A stretch of DNA of 64,000 nucleotides from Ustulina deusta (lineage: Eukaryota; Ascomycota; Sordariomycetes; Xylariales; Xylariaceae), in the NCBI GenBank assembly GCA_023159155.1, contig JAJNNX010000037.1:372001-436000 (forward strand), written 5' to 3'. Below the pieces are notes generated by a model. It made no database searches and was not told the origin of the DNA. It saw only the letters and a list, made by a program, of their open reading frames with translations. Made by a program: the position numbers and the translations under genes. Of this stretch, positions 1-11,120 are shown piece by piece (within the stretch, counting starts at the first letter, position 1; every line of letters begins with the position of its first letter).

Positions 1-304
1 CATTTGGAAAATAACTTTTATTAAAACTTTACTCCTGAATTAGGGCAGAAATTGCACTTTGCGCCATGAACAACATATTTTGTCCTTCAGAAAAAGCGGA
101 CGGGACCTGTTTGGAGCCACCAAGGTACCTAGGTACCTCTATGCACGTCAAGACACCGCTAAATTAATACCTACTATCGACAGCGAAAAGCTTCGTCTTC
201 TCGAGCTTCGGGTGATGAACTAAAATTCTACCACTTGCTTTCTCCATCCCCTCTTTCTCTCCGTGCTCAGAGCGCATTGTACGCAGGTTCGCATCCCGGC
301 CACC
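1..304. other. Upstream region of TIM13, no gene seen
   Basis: This is the 5' flank of TIM13. It holds short palindromic GGTACC/CCTAGG words near 125-138, which recur in other intergenic gaps of the window (for example 2380-2445 and 12420-12440). The open frames running through it on the minus strand carry no recognisable domain and overlap TIM13, so I do not call them. Confidence 0.5.
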
Positions 305-712
305 ATGGAGTCTGCAACGATTAAGAGCGAGGTTATCCGCCAGGTGCGGGCGGAATACGCCCTGGACAACGCAAGGCAACTGATCGAGGTATGAATCGGG
401 GCATCTCGCCTCACCGTCTGTCTGTCTTCTTCCATGTTTCGTGAACCATGCGCATGTCTTTGTCCCTATGACCGTGTATCTCTGCTGGTGCGGGGGCTGA
501 CGGGTATCTCTGCCCCCCTGTAGAAAGTCAACGAGCACTGCTTCGAGCGCTGCGTCCCCAAGCCCGGCGCCTCGCTATCGAGCGGCGAACAGACGTGCTT
601 CACCCACTGCATCGAGAAATACATGGCCGGATGGAATCTGATCAACTCGACTGCCCTTAGCAGGCTACAGCGGGATGCCGACAACTTCGAAGTTCGCAAC
701 ACGACACGATGA
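305..712 (+). CDS. TIM13: Mitochondrial inner-membrane import chaperone Tim13
   Basis: Two exons, 305-388 and 524-712, joined at a phase-0 GT-AG intron with a CTGAC branch-like site about 25 bases before the acceptor, give a 90-residue protein. The product carries the twin CX3C motif of small Tim proteins: CFERC near residue 36 and CFTHC near residue 53, separated by 13 residues. In the known family these cysteines form two disulfides, and Tim8-Tim13 hexamers in the intermembrane space escort hydrophobic precursors to the TIM22 complex. Length matches yeast and fungal Tim13 (about 90-105 residues). The ATG is in the context CACCATGG, and no upstream in-frame start is needed. The assignment to Tim13 rather than Tim8, 9 or 10 rests on the overall look of the N-terminal helix (IRQVRAEYALDNARQLIEKVN). 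The gene is convergent with the next one. Confidence 0.88.
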
Positions 713-1041
713 AGACGAGGCACCGCTCCGCTGTATCGATGAGGGCCGAGATTGGAGGGTGAAGCGCTACGACATACACAATTTGATTTCGTTCTAGGAG
801 TCTATATTGGCTTGGGAAGCATTGTACATCATGGATAGACAGGCTGTGGGATTGGCTTGCGGTGGATTATCTGCATAGTTCGCTCCCCGGGCATGGGTGG
901 AAAACAGCAACATTAGAGTGTACAACACAGCTTGAATCAGGATTAAAAACGTTGAACGGAGACTCCCTTGTCCATCAAATGAGGCCCATAGTCTTCCTTT
1001 CGTGGGGTATATACTATTTACGAATTCGGAACCTTCGGGCC
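713..1041. other. Convergent 3' region between TIM13 and the NSRP1-like gene
   Basis: About 330 bases between two stop codons of convergent genes, presumably both 3' UTRs. I see no further gene. The open frame at 862-1098 has no domain and overlaps the end of the neighbouring gene. Confidence 0.5.
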
Positions 1042-2262
1042 TCAGTCTGCCACAAGGCCTTTCTTTTTCTCCTCTTCCGCTTGCTTTTTACGCGCTAGAT
1101 ATCTCTCCTTGGCGCTCGAGATATCCGTGTCTGTCTTCCTGCTCTTGGCCGCGCGCTCTACTTTTTGGCGCTCCTCTTCCTCTTGCTCCAGTGACCTCTT
1201 GAGCGACTGCTCCAGCTGTGCCTCTAGCATGCGCGTCTGTCTCTCGCGCATTGCCTGCTTACCCCCTGAACCAACGAAGCCACGGGAGTGTTCCCTCTCG
1301 TCCCTGCGATCCACCCCGTTCCGTGTGTTTTGAAGCGACTCGGACTTCTTCTTGGCACCCAGATTTAGACCGCCCTTCAGCAGTTCTCGCTTGTCAACCA
1401 CTTGTCCATCCTCATTGATGGCGATAGTCCCGCCCTTCTCGTTGATTTCGCGCGCTATATCAGCATCTGTCTTCGATATCTCCTCTTGCGCCTCGTCCTC
1501 GGGTTTCGGGCCTGCCTTAGCACGCTCTTCGGCAGCCTTCACGACCTCGGTGTGCCGCCGATCGCCCTTTTCTAACAACTCTTTGTAGAAAGCTGTCATA
1601 CCACCGCCCTGGTTCTTCTGGGCCTCCCGTTCCTCCCGCTCGCGTTCCTCCTTCTCGATACGCCTATTCTCTTCTTGTTGCTTCTTGTATGCCTCCGTGA
1701 CAAACTTCTCCGTACCTGCGTATTCCTCACCCTCCTCCTCCCGCTCTCGCGCTATCTTTTTCTCTTCCGCGATCAAAGCGTCGCGCTTCCTTACGGCCGC
1801 AGATGCGATCAGGTTCTTCATATATTTTGGTTTCCGCTCGATGTCCTCCTGTGTGGCCTTTGGTTCTGGTTTCAGGGAGTCGTATACCGCATCGTAGTCG
1901 TATATCGAGGGGTCGAGCTCCTCAGCCGCCTCGCGATGCCTCCGCGACTCGAGCGCGCTCGACAAGTCACCGTAGGCCGAGACTGCTGCATGCTTCGATT
2001 TGCTTGTCGGTGGTTGACCTGGAGGACCGCCTTTCGTTTTGGAGGCGGGTTTCTTATTTTTCGAGCCGTTTGAGCGCGCTCTAGGGAAATCATTATCGAA
2101 ATCTGTGATCTTTGTGACTTGCGGGCCACCAGTCTGCCCTTTCGTATCATCGTCCGAGTCACCATCGCCGCCAAACATGGGTTTCCGCTTTGGCGGAGCA
2201 GGTTTCGAAGCGCCTGGCCTTTTGGCCAGATTAAGACCAAAAGAAAGTCCAGGTTTACTCAT
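1042..2262 (-). CDS. NSRP1/CCDC55-like nuclear speckle splicing regulatory protein
   Basis: Single-exon, 406-residue, highly charged protein. It starts MSKPGLSFGLNL, followed by a KRKPMFGGDGDSDDD stretch. A conserved block near residues 115-210 contains YDYDAVYDS, RKPKYMKNLIASAAVRKRD and EYAGTEKFVTEAYKKQ. This order is typical of the N-terminal domain of nuclear speckle splicing regulatory protein 1 (DUF2040 family). The rest is Glu/Arg/Lys-rich and likely coiled coil, with a basic C-terminal tail. In animals the family sits in nuclear speckles and affects alternative splice-site choice; a role in splicing here is inferred from homology. The gene is divergent from the next one with a 310-bp shared upstream region. 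The start is the only ATG giving the conserved N-terminus. Confidence 0.75.
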   Translation of the reverse strand: MSKPGLSFGLNLAKRPGASKPAPPKRKPMFGGDGDSDDDTKGQTGGPQVTKITDFDNDFPRARSNGSKNKKPASKTKGGPPGQPPTSKSKHAAVSAYGDLSSALESRRHREAAEELDPSIYDYDAVYDSLKPEPKATQEDIERKPKYMKNLIASAAVRKRDALIAEEKKIAREREEEGEEYAGTEKFVTEAYKKQQEENRRIEKEEREREEREAQKNQGGGMTAFYKELLEKGDRRHTEVVKAAEERAKAGPKPEDEAQEEISKTDADIAREINEKGGTIAINEDGQVVDKRELLKGGLNLGAKKKSESLQNTRNGVDRRDEREHSRGFVGSGGKQAMRERQTRMLEAQLEQSLKRSLEQEEEERQKVERAAKSRKTDTDISSAKERYLARKKQAEEEKKKGLVAD

Positions 2263-2572
2263 TTTGCAGAAAAACAGTCCTCGGTCTGGATTGGATTATG
2301 GTGTGGATGTAAAGGGTGGTTTGCGCATCAAGCTCCAATACGGAAGCTTTGGAAACGGAACATCCACTAGACTAGCCTCTAGGTACTAGTAGGTATAGCA
2401 GTATGTATAAGTACCTGGGCACTAGCTTAAGTGGGTACGTACTATTAAAGCGATAAGATTAGATAAAGCTATCACCATGTCTCATTGCTGCGTGCTCAAT
2501 TTGGACCCTTGGCTTTCAACGTCATCGCAACTTTTGACCTGATCAATTTCAATATATTTTAGAGATCCTTAT
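2263..2572. promoter_or_regulatory. Shared divergent promoter region
   Basis: The 310 bases between the divergent ATGs of the NSRP1-like and NFKBIL1-like genes. It contains TAGGTACTAGTAGGTA-type words near 2380-2400 but no motif that I can assign to a factor. Calling it a bidirectional promoter is inference from gene layout. Confidence 0.4.
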
Positions 2573-3694
2573 ATGCAAAATGATTCTGCGATGACAACCA
2601 AACCATCATCGCCTAAGAGGCGACATATACTATCATCCATCAACCCAGAGAGGAGCTCCATTCCCCCCGAGACAGAGGAAAGCATCCAATCTCGAGCAGC
2701 CCCGCCAGCTCAAGAGCCCCGCGACAACGATGAAGAAGAACAAAGGGCAGAAACCACGTCAGAGGGGACGGCGAGAAAGACCTCCAAGTTCCGCTTCAAA
2801 TCCAAACACTCGCGCTCACACCGGGCTTCGCGGCATGATGGCCGTGACCGCGATCGCGCACGTAGCCCGGATGCAGACCGCGAGCGTGGCCATGACGGCG
2901 AACCCGCTTCGTCCCGACGCCATCACAGGCACAGACCCCATCACCACCACCGACATAAGCGGCGAAGTACTCGATCCCGCTCGCCCACGCCGCCAAACCC
3001 ATACGAGCCGCCACCCCTAGACGCGGAAGCCGCATTCCGCGAGTCTCTCTTCGACGCCATGGCCGACGACGAGGGCGCCGCGTACTGGGAGGGTGTATAC
3101 GGCCAGCCGATCCACGTATACAGCCAGGAGCGGGCCGGGCAGGAAGGCGAGCTCGAGCGCATGGACGACGACGAATACGCGGCGCACGTCCGGCAGAAGA
3201 TGTGGGAGAAGACGCACCAGGGCCTGCTGGAGGAGCGGGCGCGGCGGGAGGAGCGGCGGAAGCAGAAAGAGCGCAACGCCGAGGAGGCGGCGCGGCTGAC
3301 GCGAGAAATGGAAGCGAGTCTTCGCAGGGGCGAAGAACGGAGGGCGAAAAGAGGGTGGAAGGAGCGCTGGGACGCGTATGGTAAGGCGTGGGAGGCCTGG
3401 GATGGCACGCCGGAGGGCATGGCGTGGCCGGTCCGCAGTGGCCGACGCCAGGATATCGAGGGCGGCGGCGTCAGGGAGTTCTACGTCATGGGCATCGACC
3501 CCGTGGAGGTCGGCGAGATGGAATTCTTAGCCAGACTGAAGGATGAGCGTGTCAGATGGCATCCTGACAAGATCCAGCAGAGACTTGGCGGACGGGTCGA
3601 CGAGGCCGTGATGCGAGATGTTACGGCCGTGTTCCAGATCGTAGATAAGTTGTGGACAGATACCCGCTCTAAGCAAACCGCTAGCGCACAATGA
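2573..3694 (+). CDS. RS-rich protein with C-terminal J-like HPDK motif (NFKBIL1-like)
   Basis: Single-exon, 373 residues. The first 150 residues are disordered and rich in Ser, Arg, His and Asp, with RS/RD dipeptides and a long His/Arg run. The middle (about 190-270) is a charged helix rich in EER/RREER. The C-terminus has a folded segment with VMGIDPVEVGEMEFLARLKDE followed by RWHPDK (His330-Lys333), a J-domain-like HPD. This arrangement resembles the NF-kappa-B inhibitor-like protein 1 family, whose animal members are linked to mRNA processing. Fungal members lack ankyrin repeats, and none is seen here. An alternative start is Met7 (ATGACAACC). The gene is divergent from the NSRP1-like gene. 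The family call is moderate; a function as a co-chaperone is not shown. Confidence 0.6.
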   Translation: MQNDSAMTTKPSSPKRRHILSSINPERSSIPPETEESIQSRAAPPAQEPRDNDEEEQRAETTSEGTARKTSKFRFKSKHSRSHRASRHDGRDRDRARSPDADRERGHDGEPASSRRHHRHRPHHHHRHKRRSTRSRSPTPPNPYEPPPLDAEAAFRESLFDAMADDEGAAYWEGVYGQPIHVYSQERAGQEGELERMDDDEYAAHVRQKMWEKTHQGLLEERARREERRKQKERNAEEAARLTREMEASLRRGEERRAKRGWKERWDAYGKAWEAWDGTPEGMAWPVRSGRRQDIEGGGVREFYVMGIDPVEVGEMEFLARLKDERVRWHPDKIQQRLGGRVDEAVMRDVTAVFQIVDKLWTDTRSKQTASAQ

Positions 3695-4734
3695 GCGATT
3701 GATTTCGTTGCTTGCATGGCTTGGTTCATTGGGCCCGAGGCCATATACACTGTGGTTTCGCGATGACTTTCCTGCTGTTGTGTTTTTGAGTTTCGTAACT
3801 ACGCAGGGATAAATCGCCTGTGTTTCATGGACTGGGTTTCTTAATATGAGGGACATGGAATACAGGGGCAGGCAAAAAGAGCGAGCCACGGCAATGATAT
3901 CGTTAGACGAATGAGCCCTATAGACGGTAGCATGATACGACCTTTTCCATTACAAACTACGGCGGAAACCCAGATAGCACATGGAAGACTGGTGAGAGTT
4001 AAGAGGGCGTTTGAGTTTACCTAGCTGCGGGATACACGAGGATGGCGGCTGCGAGACCATCGCCTCACTTATATTGTAGCTTTACATAGATATGCACTCG
4101 CCCGTCGAATCTTTAAATTTCCATTCAACCTCGTTATACCTCACCCCAGTTCCGGCGCACATCTTCGGCCCTCTCCCCCGACGATGGGAGGATCGAAGCT
4201 ACTTTAGGGCCAAAGCCGAACCGGCATAACTACGTAGGGATATAGTCAATGATCCCACTGGATCGTAATACGATGTATCATTTCCTTTAGTACCTCATCG
4301 CTGGAAGGGCGCGGCAAAGCCACTTCGGCGTATCGGGCTTTCAGGATCTGTGACAACTAAGCTCGAGTAGGTATCAGAGAGGGCGAGAATCTAGTACGTG
4401 CTATAAGCGCCTAGGCAGCCGCAAAATCCAACCTCCTATAGGCTATTCTCAAGACAAGAGTGCCTTGGCAATGGCAAGAGCGTGAATAAGCAAGCCTCGG
4501 CTAGGTTTTGGATGCCTTTCTGTTATCATATCTTTCAACCCGCTCCGAAAAGCTGTTCCAATAGAGGATTCCTTAGCAAGCCACACTGTAGGTAGAGACA
4601 TTTGATGTAATGTAATCTATGATGACATGATGACGGAAAGATGGTACTGCTCGAAGTCTTGGCATGCGTTTTGTGGTTGTCGTTCATAAGAGTACAGGCG
4701 CTCATTTGATAGCTCGCCCTATCGGATAGTCATG
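3695..4734. other. Intergenic, no gene recognised
   Basis: About 1 kb between two converging genes. No open frame with a domain, no tRNA-like fold and no long repeat was seen. Open frames on the minus strand near 3500-3890 are shadows of the upstream gene. Confidence 0.45.
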
Positions 4735-6743
4735 TCAATCAAGACCTAGCTCTGCCACTCTTGCAACCATGCTTTCCTCATTAAAAGCACCCCAATTTTC
4801 CATGACTTTCGACGCGGAGCTTTTGAGGGCCGTTTTAATCCTCTGCTGAAGCGCTGATGGAGCATCACGGGACGCATTCTCTAGCAGCATTGCCGCCAAC
4901 TCCAAGATATCAGTTTGAAAGTCAAGTCGGGAACGATCTAAAACGCTCGCTGCGGCCTTGACTGGCTTGACGTCGCATTTCGCAATCAATTCTAGGAGAT
5001 CCATTGAACCGGGATGAGGACGCGGGTTTTCGTCGTATTCCATAAGGATGTGGAAAGTCTGCACAATAGCAGAGCCCCGGATATAGTCACCGGTACTTAA
5101 TCCTACGTCCCGACTTGTGAAAATCGATCGTAGATCGGGATAGAGACACCGTGACAAAAGATCGCTGTTGTTAAAAGCTTCGCGGCCGTCGGATGTCTGA
5201 AGAATACCTTCGAGAGCTGCGAGGATGGGGAGGCGTAGTTCGGGCGTGTCTGTTGAAGTCAAATCCTGCCTGTATAGTTCGGCGAAAAGATCGATTAGGC
5301 CCGCGGCTTGTGTCCTTAATGCTTCACCATCGTCATCACGGAGCCAGGTCGCTACGAATCGGACGGTGGCTGGCGTTATGGGGTCCTCGAATATACTCCT
5401 CCCAGAGTTCTGTGCAGACTCTATACCGCGAACGCCTGCTAGAAAGCCATCCCAACGATCTCTAAGGTATTCCATGACATCGCCAACCATTTTCACAAGA
5501 TCTCCGTGTAGCTTGAGGATTCGGTCTGGCGTCAGGCTCTGCTGGGCAGTGATGTCGTCTGCTGCAGTAATCAGGAAGCCAACAAATGAAGTCATAATGT
5601 CGAGGCCTGCGGCAACCCGGCGTGATAAAGAGGGGTATTCTGTTGTGTTTACTTGAGGTATTAAGAGGTGCATGGTAGAAAGGATATCTACTTGTACCAT
5701 CTTAACGAATAGATATGCGATCGGCCTTGAAGAATCTGGGTCATCAGAGAATAGAGGCCCGGGAGCCTTCTCAGGATAAGCAACCAGCAGAGCAGCGGCG
5801 CAGTGGATATAGGCTCGTCGACCGTCCTCCGTCTGCTTATTAGAGGCCATGTCTTGTATCAATCTAGCGATTGGCCGAAGGAATTGCGGGTTCAATTGCC
5901 TGAGCTGCAGAGAAAATCAGTTCTCGCTATTTACAATGAACGGCTAAAGGAAGGTATCGCTCTTATAAGCCCAAACGATTTATTGTGTCGTGCCAAACTG
6001 GGTCCTCCATACAAATATACTCACATTAGGATTTAGATTGTCGAAGATGGTTTTAATGAAGTCGAGTAATGGCGTGGGATGATGGCCTTTGAATGACGAG
6101 ACAAATAATAGAAGAGCATCGTCGATCTTCGCCCTCATGATTCCCCTTGGCGCAGCAGTACTCCCGTTCACCCAAGCCCAGTGGAATATGGAAAAAACGG
6201 TCTCATGCTGCGGCGCGATCTCTATCAACGGTCCCCAGCTGTTAACATCGAGCTCAGCAAAACATGTTGCACCGCCTGCAGCTTGACCATCGGGCTGCTG
6301 GACGAGTACATGGATGAGGTCAACTATGCGTCGCGTGGTCTCCCCAGAGCTGGCAATGCGTCAGCGTGTGCGTCTATGATCCTAAATGGGGATGTCCCAA
6401 ACCTGTAGAGTACCGCATTGGCCAAATTCGGGATCCGGCCATAGAACCTCTCATTCAAAGCACAGTCATTCAATAGCTTGGTAAAGGTGTAGATGACGGC
6501 AACGGCCACGCCGAGCATATCCCCCGACTGCTTCGTTTGCTCTGAGGCCGGGCGAGATCCCGTACGGATCAGACGATCAAGAAATCTCGGCGAGATCGAA
6601 GCCCACAGCTGCGCGACCTGTTCGTGTTGAAGATCGGAAGCATGGTTATCTAGAGTGGTCTTCAAGAGAAGGAGGCCGACGAAGCGCGAAGTATCGTCTT
6701 TGGCAGCGAGCAATTGATCAACTTTTTGAATCTGCGACTCCAT
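4735..6743 (-). CDS. Neurochondrin-like helical-repeat protein
   Basis: Three exons on the minus strand (6743-6403, 6349-6025, 5904-4735) joined by GT-AG introns of 53 and 120 bases give 611 residues. The first junction reads TAC-AG|C (Tyr-Ser), with a CTGAC branch site 10 bases before the acceptor; the second is phase 0. The product is leucine-rich and helical throughout, without signal peptide or membrane segment. It begins with the block RFVGLLLLKTTLDN and LWASISPRFLDRLIRTG, which resembles the start of the neurochondrin family (armadillo-like). The animal protein is linked to neurite growth and SMN binding; the role of fungal members is unknown to me. The divergent neighbour is the CLC gene. 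The exon structure is firm because frames join exactly; the family name is moderate. Confidence 0.62.
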
Positions 6744-7202
6744 CTGTTCGGTTTGACAGCGCAGCCTACATTATTCTACGTTGGTAGATGTGGTGGGTGC
6801 GATAGCATGCCCGTATCTTGTGTAAGAGGATAGTTCAACTTGGAAGTCTTGCCTGAGAGATTATGATATATTTTGCCGGAACTGCTCTCCTCCCTTCGTT
6901 ATATCGAGTTCTATACAAGTTCAGCCCATATGTCAGATTATGTACCTGTTGGTACCTATAGTTAGTGCCGTCCTTGTCATCCACTGTAGTAGTACCTGCT
7001 GACTGTCCTTATCGATAAAAAACAACAACGAAACAGAGCTGAGAGCATGCCAGCAGGACCCCTATCATGCAGCATCCCTGTCACTCATGACGCCTGTTCG
7101 ATCTCCGCCGGGAGTATCATCAGCTGGATACCTAAGGAGCGACCATACTAGCCGTAGGTCGCCCGCCAGAGCCATCAACACTCGACCCGAAATCCGCAAG
7201 GA
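6744..7202. promoter_or_regulatory. Divergent upstream region, neurochondrin-like / CLC
   Basis: Upstream sequence shared by two divergent genes. It contains repeated GGTACC words (6945-6957). No recognised operator. I infer promoters for both genes from the layout only. Confidence 0.35.
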
Positions 7203-7220
7203 ATGGAGAATATGAATTGA
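7203..7220 (+). promoter_or_regulatory. Short upstream ORF ahead of the CLC gene
   Basis: An ATG at 7203 opens a five-codon frame, Met-Glu-Asn-Met-Asn, that contains a second in-frame ATG at 7212 and stops at TGA 7218-7220. This is 35 bases before the inferred CLC start at 7256. If the transcript begins upstream, this could reduce initiation at the main ATG. The transcript start is not known from the sequence. Confidence 0.35.
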
Positions 7221-7255
7221 ACCGAAATGGCATTGCGCATCGCGACGCCCCCAGC

Positions 7256-10114
7256 ATGGCTAGCAACAGGAATTTCATGAGCTTTCACGAAGAGGAGGCG
7301 TCGTCGTCGTCATCGTCCTCGCGCTCACGCGACGAACCCCGACACCCTACCTTCGGCCGCGAGCCCGACACGACAGCCCACGATGTGCTGGGCGAGGATC
7401 CGCTTGGCGGCGCCATCGGGGATGTGCCCATGACCTTCAAGCGCAAGCCGCCGCAATCTATTTTCACCCGGCCTAGTCGCATGCTGTCCGCCCTGACAGG
7501 CAACCGTTTCGGGTCGCGCCCTTCGGCCTCTGGCCGTGCATCCACCGGCACAGCGTCGCCCACATCGCTCCATGCCATCGATTCCGGGCGCCGCGACTCC
7601 GACTCCGACGCCTTCGTCTCCGGTGATGGGCCGAAGGATGGCCTGCCCCTCGACTGGTACGCTGAGGGGCCAGGAAGGAGAGTAGGCTATGAGGATATGA
7701 CGGCTATCGATTGGATCTTCGAACACACAAAAGAACGGCAGCGTCTCCGTGTTCTGTATTCAAGCGCCACCGGCTTACTAGGATACCTACAGCGATTGGC
7801 CGACTCGAGCCAGGTATGGATCATTCTCGTCCTGACCGGCCTGACCGTCGGCGCTCTAGCAGCTGCTATCGATGTAGTGTCAGAGTGGCTGGGTGATCTG
7901 AAGACTGGCTACTGCTCCTCGGGACCGGATGGGGGCGCATTCTATCTCAACAAACAGTTCTGTTGTCTGGGCTATGACCAGGGCGCCAAATGCTCGGGTT
8001 GGAAACCGTGGGCTGCCGCTCTCGGCATAGGAACTGTGGCTGGGAAGTGGTTTATCGAATACTTTTTCTTCTTGATATTTTCAGTGAGGGCAACTACCAT
8101 GTCGTACCATTTTACGCTCCCAACTAATATCTCTCAAGATTACGTTCGCTCTCAGCGCAGGCTTTCTTGTTAAGGAGTACGCGATATACGCCAAGCATAG
8201 TGGTATACCCGAAATAAAGACCGTGTTGGGAGGCTTCGTCATTCGCCGCTTCCTTGGCGGCTGGACATTGGTCACGAAATCACTGGGCTTGGTAAGCCTA
8301 CTCCCGAGCCATGGCTTGTATGTCAACCTAACTGTTTGCAGTGCCTAGCTGTTGCCTCCGGTATGTGGTTGGGAAAAGAAGGTCCGTTGGTACATGTGGC
8401 ATGTTGCTGTGCCAATTTATTCATCAAACTATTTCCGAATATCAACGGCAATGAAGGTTAGTGTTTCCCTTGCTCTTTCTTGGCGAATATGAAGATTGAC
8501 TTCGTTGTAGCAAGGAAGCGGGCGGTTCTCTCGGCTGCTGCTTCGTCAGGAATATCTGTTGCCTTCGGTTCTCCCATCGGAGGTGTCTTATTTAGTCTAG
8601 AACAGCTTTCCTATTATTTTCCAGACAAGACTATGTGGCAGAGCTTTGTATGCGCCATGACAGCTGCTGGAATCCTCCAGGCCTTAGACCCTTTTCGGTC
8701 GGGCAAGCTTGTGTTGTATCAAGTCGAGTTTTCTACGGAGTGGCACGGATTCGAAATAATACCCTTCGCCGTACTGGGAATACTAGGCGGGATATATGGT
8801 GGCCTTTTCATCAAGGTGAATATGCGCGTGGCACAATGGAAGAAATCGGCCACCTGGCTTCCAGGGCCGCTGGCTCAAGTTGCCATCGTCTCCTTTCTAA
8901 CCGCCCTCATCAACTATCCAAACTTCTACATGCGGGCTCAGGCTTCCGAATTGGTCTCTTCGCTCTTCACCGACTGTCGTCTCGTACTCGATGACCCTTT
9001 TGCACTTTGCAAGACGGGGGCAGCTTCTGCTAGCACTATCGTGTTGTTAATATTTGCCTCTATTCTAGGCTTCTTCCTTGCTTCTGTCACATTCGGTCTC
9101 CAGATCCCGGCGGGCATTATCCTCCCTTCTATGGCTATTGGCGCATTATTTGGCCGCGCCGTGGGTATCATCATGGAGATTTGGCAGCACAACCATCCAA
9201 ACTTCTTTGCATTCAGCACGTGCAACCCAGACGTGCCATGTGTCACGCCGGGTGTCTACGCTATCATCGGGGCCGCAGCAACACTAGCCGGCGTCACACG
9301 TCTCACCGTTTCCCTTATTGTCATCATGTTTGAGCTAACGGGCGCCCTCACCTACGTTCTGCCCATTATGATAGCCGTGATGCTGTCTAAATGGGTCGGC
9401 GACGCCTTCTCACGCCGAGGCATCTACGAATCGTGGATTCACTTCAATGGATATCCGTTCCTCGACTCCGGAGACGAAGGAGGCGGCGCACAGCACGTCC
9501 CCGACATCACCACAGGCCAGATTATGACACGTATCGAGGACCTCGTGGTCCTCACCGCCACGGGACATACCATAGCCTCACTACGAACAGTGCTAGACTC
9601 CTGCTCTTACCGCGGGTTTCCAGTTGTCGACGATCCCCGCAATGCCGTGCTTCTAGGCTACATATCGCGCTCAGAGCTCGTTTATAACCTCGCGGCTTGC
9701 AACCTCCCACCTGAAACCGAGGCTTTCTTCAGCCACCAGCCCCTCGCGGACCCGCGCTCGACGCTCGACTTACGCCCCTGGATGGACCAGACGCCTCTCA
9801 CACTACCCAGCCGTAGCTCCCTGCACCTCGCCGTGTCGTACTTCCAGAAGCTCGGCGTTCGTTACGTGCTGTTCAGCGATCGCGGCGTGCTGCAAGGCCT
9901 ACTGACCAAGAAGGACTGCTGGTACGTCCTCAATGGTGTCGAGGAGACACGACGGACCGGTGCTACCGGTGGCGCAGATGGGGCCAGGGGCGTGAACATT
10001 CTAGCTAACAATGGTGGCGATGCCACTGTGGAAGAGGAGAGCGATCTTCTCGGCGGAAGGAGTAATAGATTACCCGAGTCTCCGATCGATGACCGGGCGA
10101 GTGGCATATTATAA
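7256..10114 (+). CDS. CLC-family chloride channel/transporter with two CBS domains
   Basis: Four exons (7256-8083, 8139-8291, 8342-8456, 8511-10114) with GT-AG introns of 55, 50 and 54 bases give 899 residues. The N-terminus (1-170) is Ser-rich and cytosolic. The membrane core holds the family signatures: SGIPE at 297-301, GKEGP at 338-342 with gating Glu340, and GGVLFSLEQ ending at Gln397. The tail carries two CBS domains, roughly 697-760 and 785-840. Known relatives are yeast Gef1 and the endosomal ClC-3/4/5 exchangers, which move chloride across Golgi, endosome or vacuole membranes. Exchangers normally have Glu after SLE; here it is Gln397. I chose ATG 7256 because the frame further upstream has no ATG. 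It is likely an intracellular anion transporter; channel versus exchanger mode is open. Confidence 0.9.
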
Positions 10115-11120
10115 AATCGTATTCTATTCAAACCTCGCCAGTCTCGGCGCCTCTGTCACCATTTATTCTGAGACGGGGCGCATGAAAGACGAGGGTTACA
10201 TGCTGTATTGTTGTACATCTACTTGTGTTCGGGATAGATATCGGGGGGGGGGACATGTTTATAGAAAGATGACAAGCTAGTTTACTTACCTACCTGGAGT
10301 TGTTTACTTGGTATTAATTGATTGAATGAGATACGATTTTTCTTCTCGGGGTATTCGCGGACTGTGGCGTAATAGTTGGACTTGGTGCCTGGCTATCCTA
10401 TACTCACTACATGAATCATCATGACCTCACAAACATTACAAGCCGGTTCACTACTTCTAACGTAAACGTTTAATTGATACAAGCGATTCTTCTCCTACCG
10501 TCGCTAATAGCGAACATCTATCTCTACAAGGAAACAGGACGGATAGCATGGCGCCTTTGAGCTTCCTCAAGGCATCCCGTATCTTCAGAGCTGCCTTTGA
10601 ACGTTGAAGCATATGAGTTAGTCTGCGGGCACGCTTCGCGCAATCTTGCGCGTCGCCTTATCGTGATGACGCTATAGGACTGGATAGCGCATGAACGCGC
10701 TCGCGGCAGTCGCACGATAATGAGAGAACAGATAAAAGCATCGACGCCTAGCTTTCATGGCATATCGATAGGATCAAACTCATTCGCATTGTACGCATTC
10801 GCGCGAGTCTCAGGATGCTGTCGTTTGGCTCCGTTTCTTGGATCGAAGGGCATTGCGCTCGAGCGGGACATGGAAAAAAGCATGGCTTGGATGTGAACGC
10901 TCATGGCCTATCTATCTATGTGTGGTTATTGGTACATCTAGGGAGAGCTGGTTTTCTTTTACGACATCTTCACTGTTTGAATCGTAAGTGTTCCATACAC
11001 TTCATCGTTATGAATCGAATCGAGCCGTCTTTCCCGCGACTCGTTGAAAGCGCAGACCCGTTTCGCGCTGTCTATCCAACCTCTTTCCTTGTAGCCTCTC
11101 GAATCTCGGTCCCGCCGCCT
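10115..11120. other. Intergenic, no gene recognised
   Basis: About 1 kb between the 3' ends of the convergent CLC and 2EXR genes, with a run of ten G at 10243-10252. The 244-residue open frame at 10815-11549 on the plus strand is mostly the antisense of the 2EXR gene and has no domain. Confidence 0.45.
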
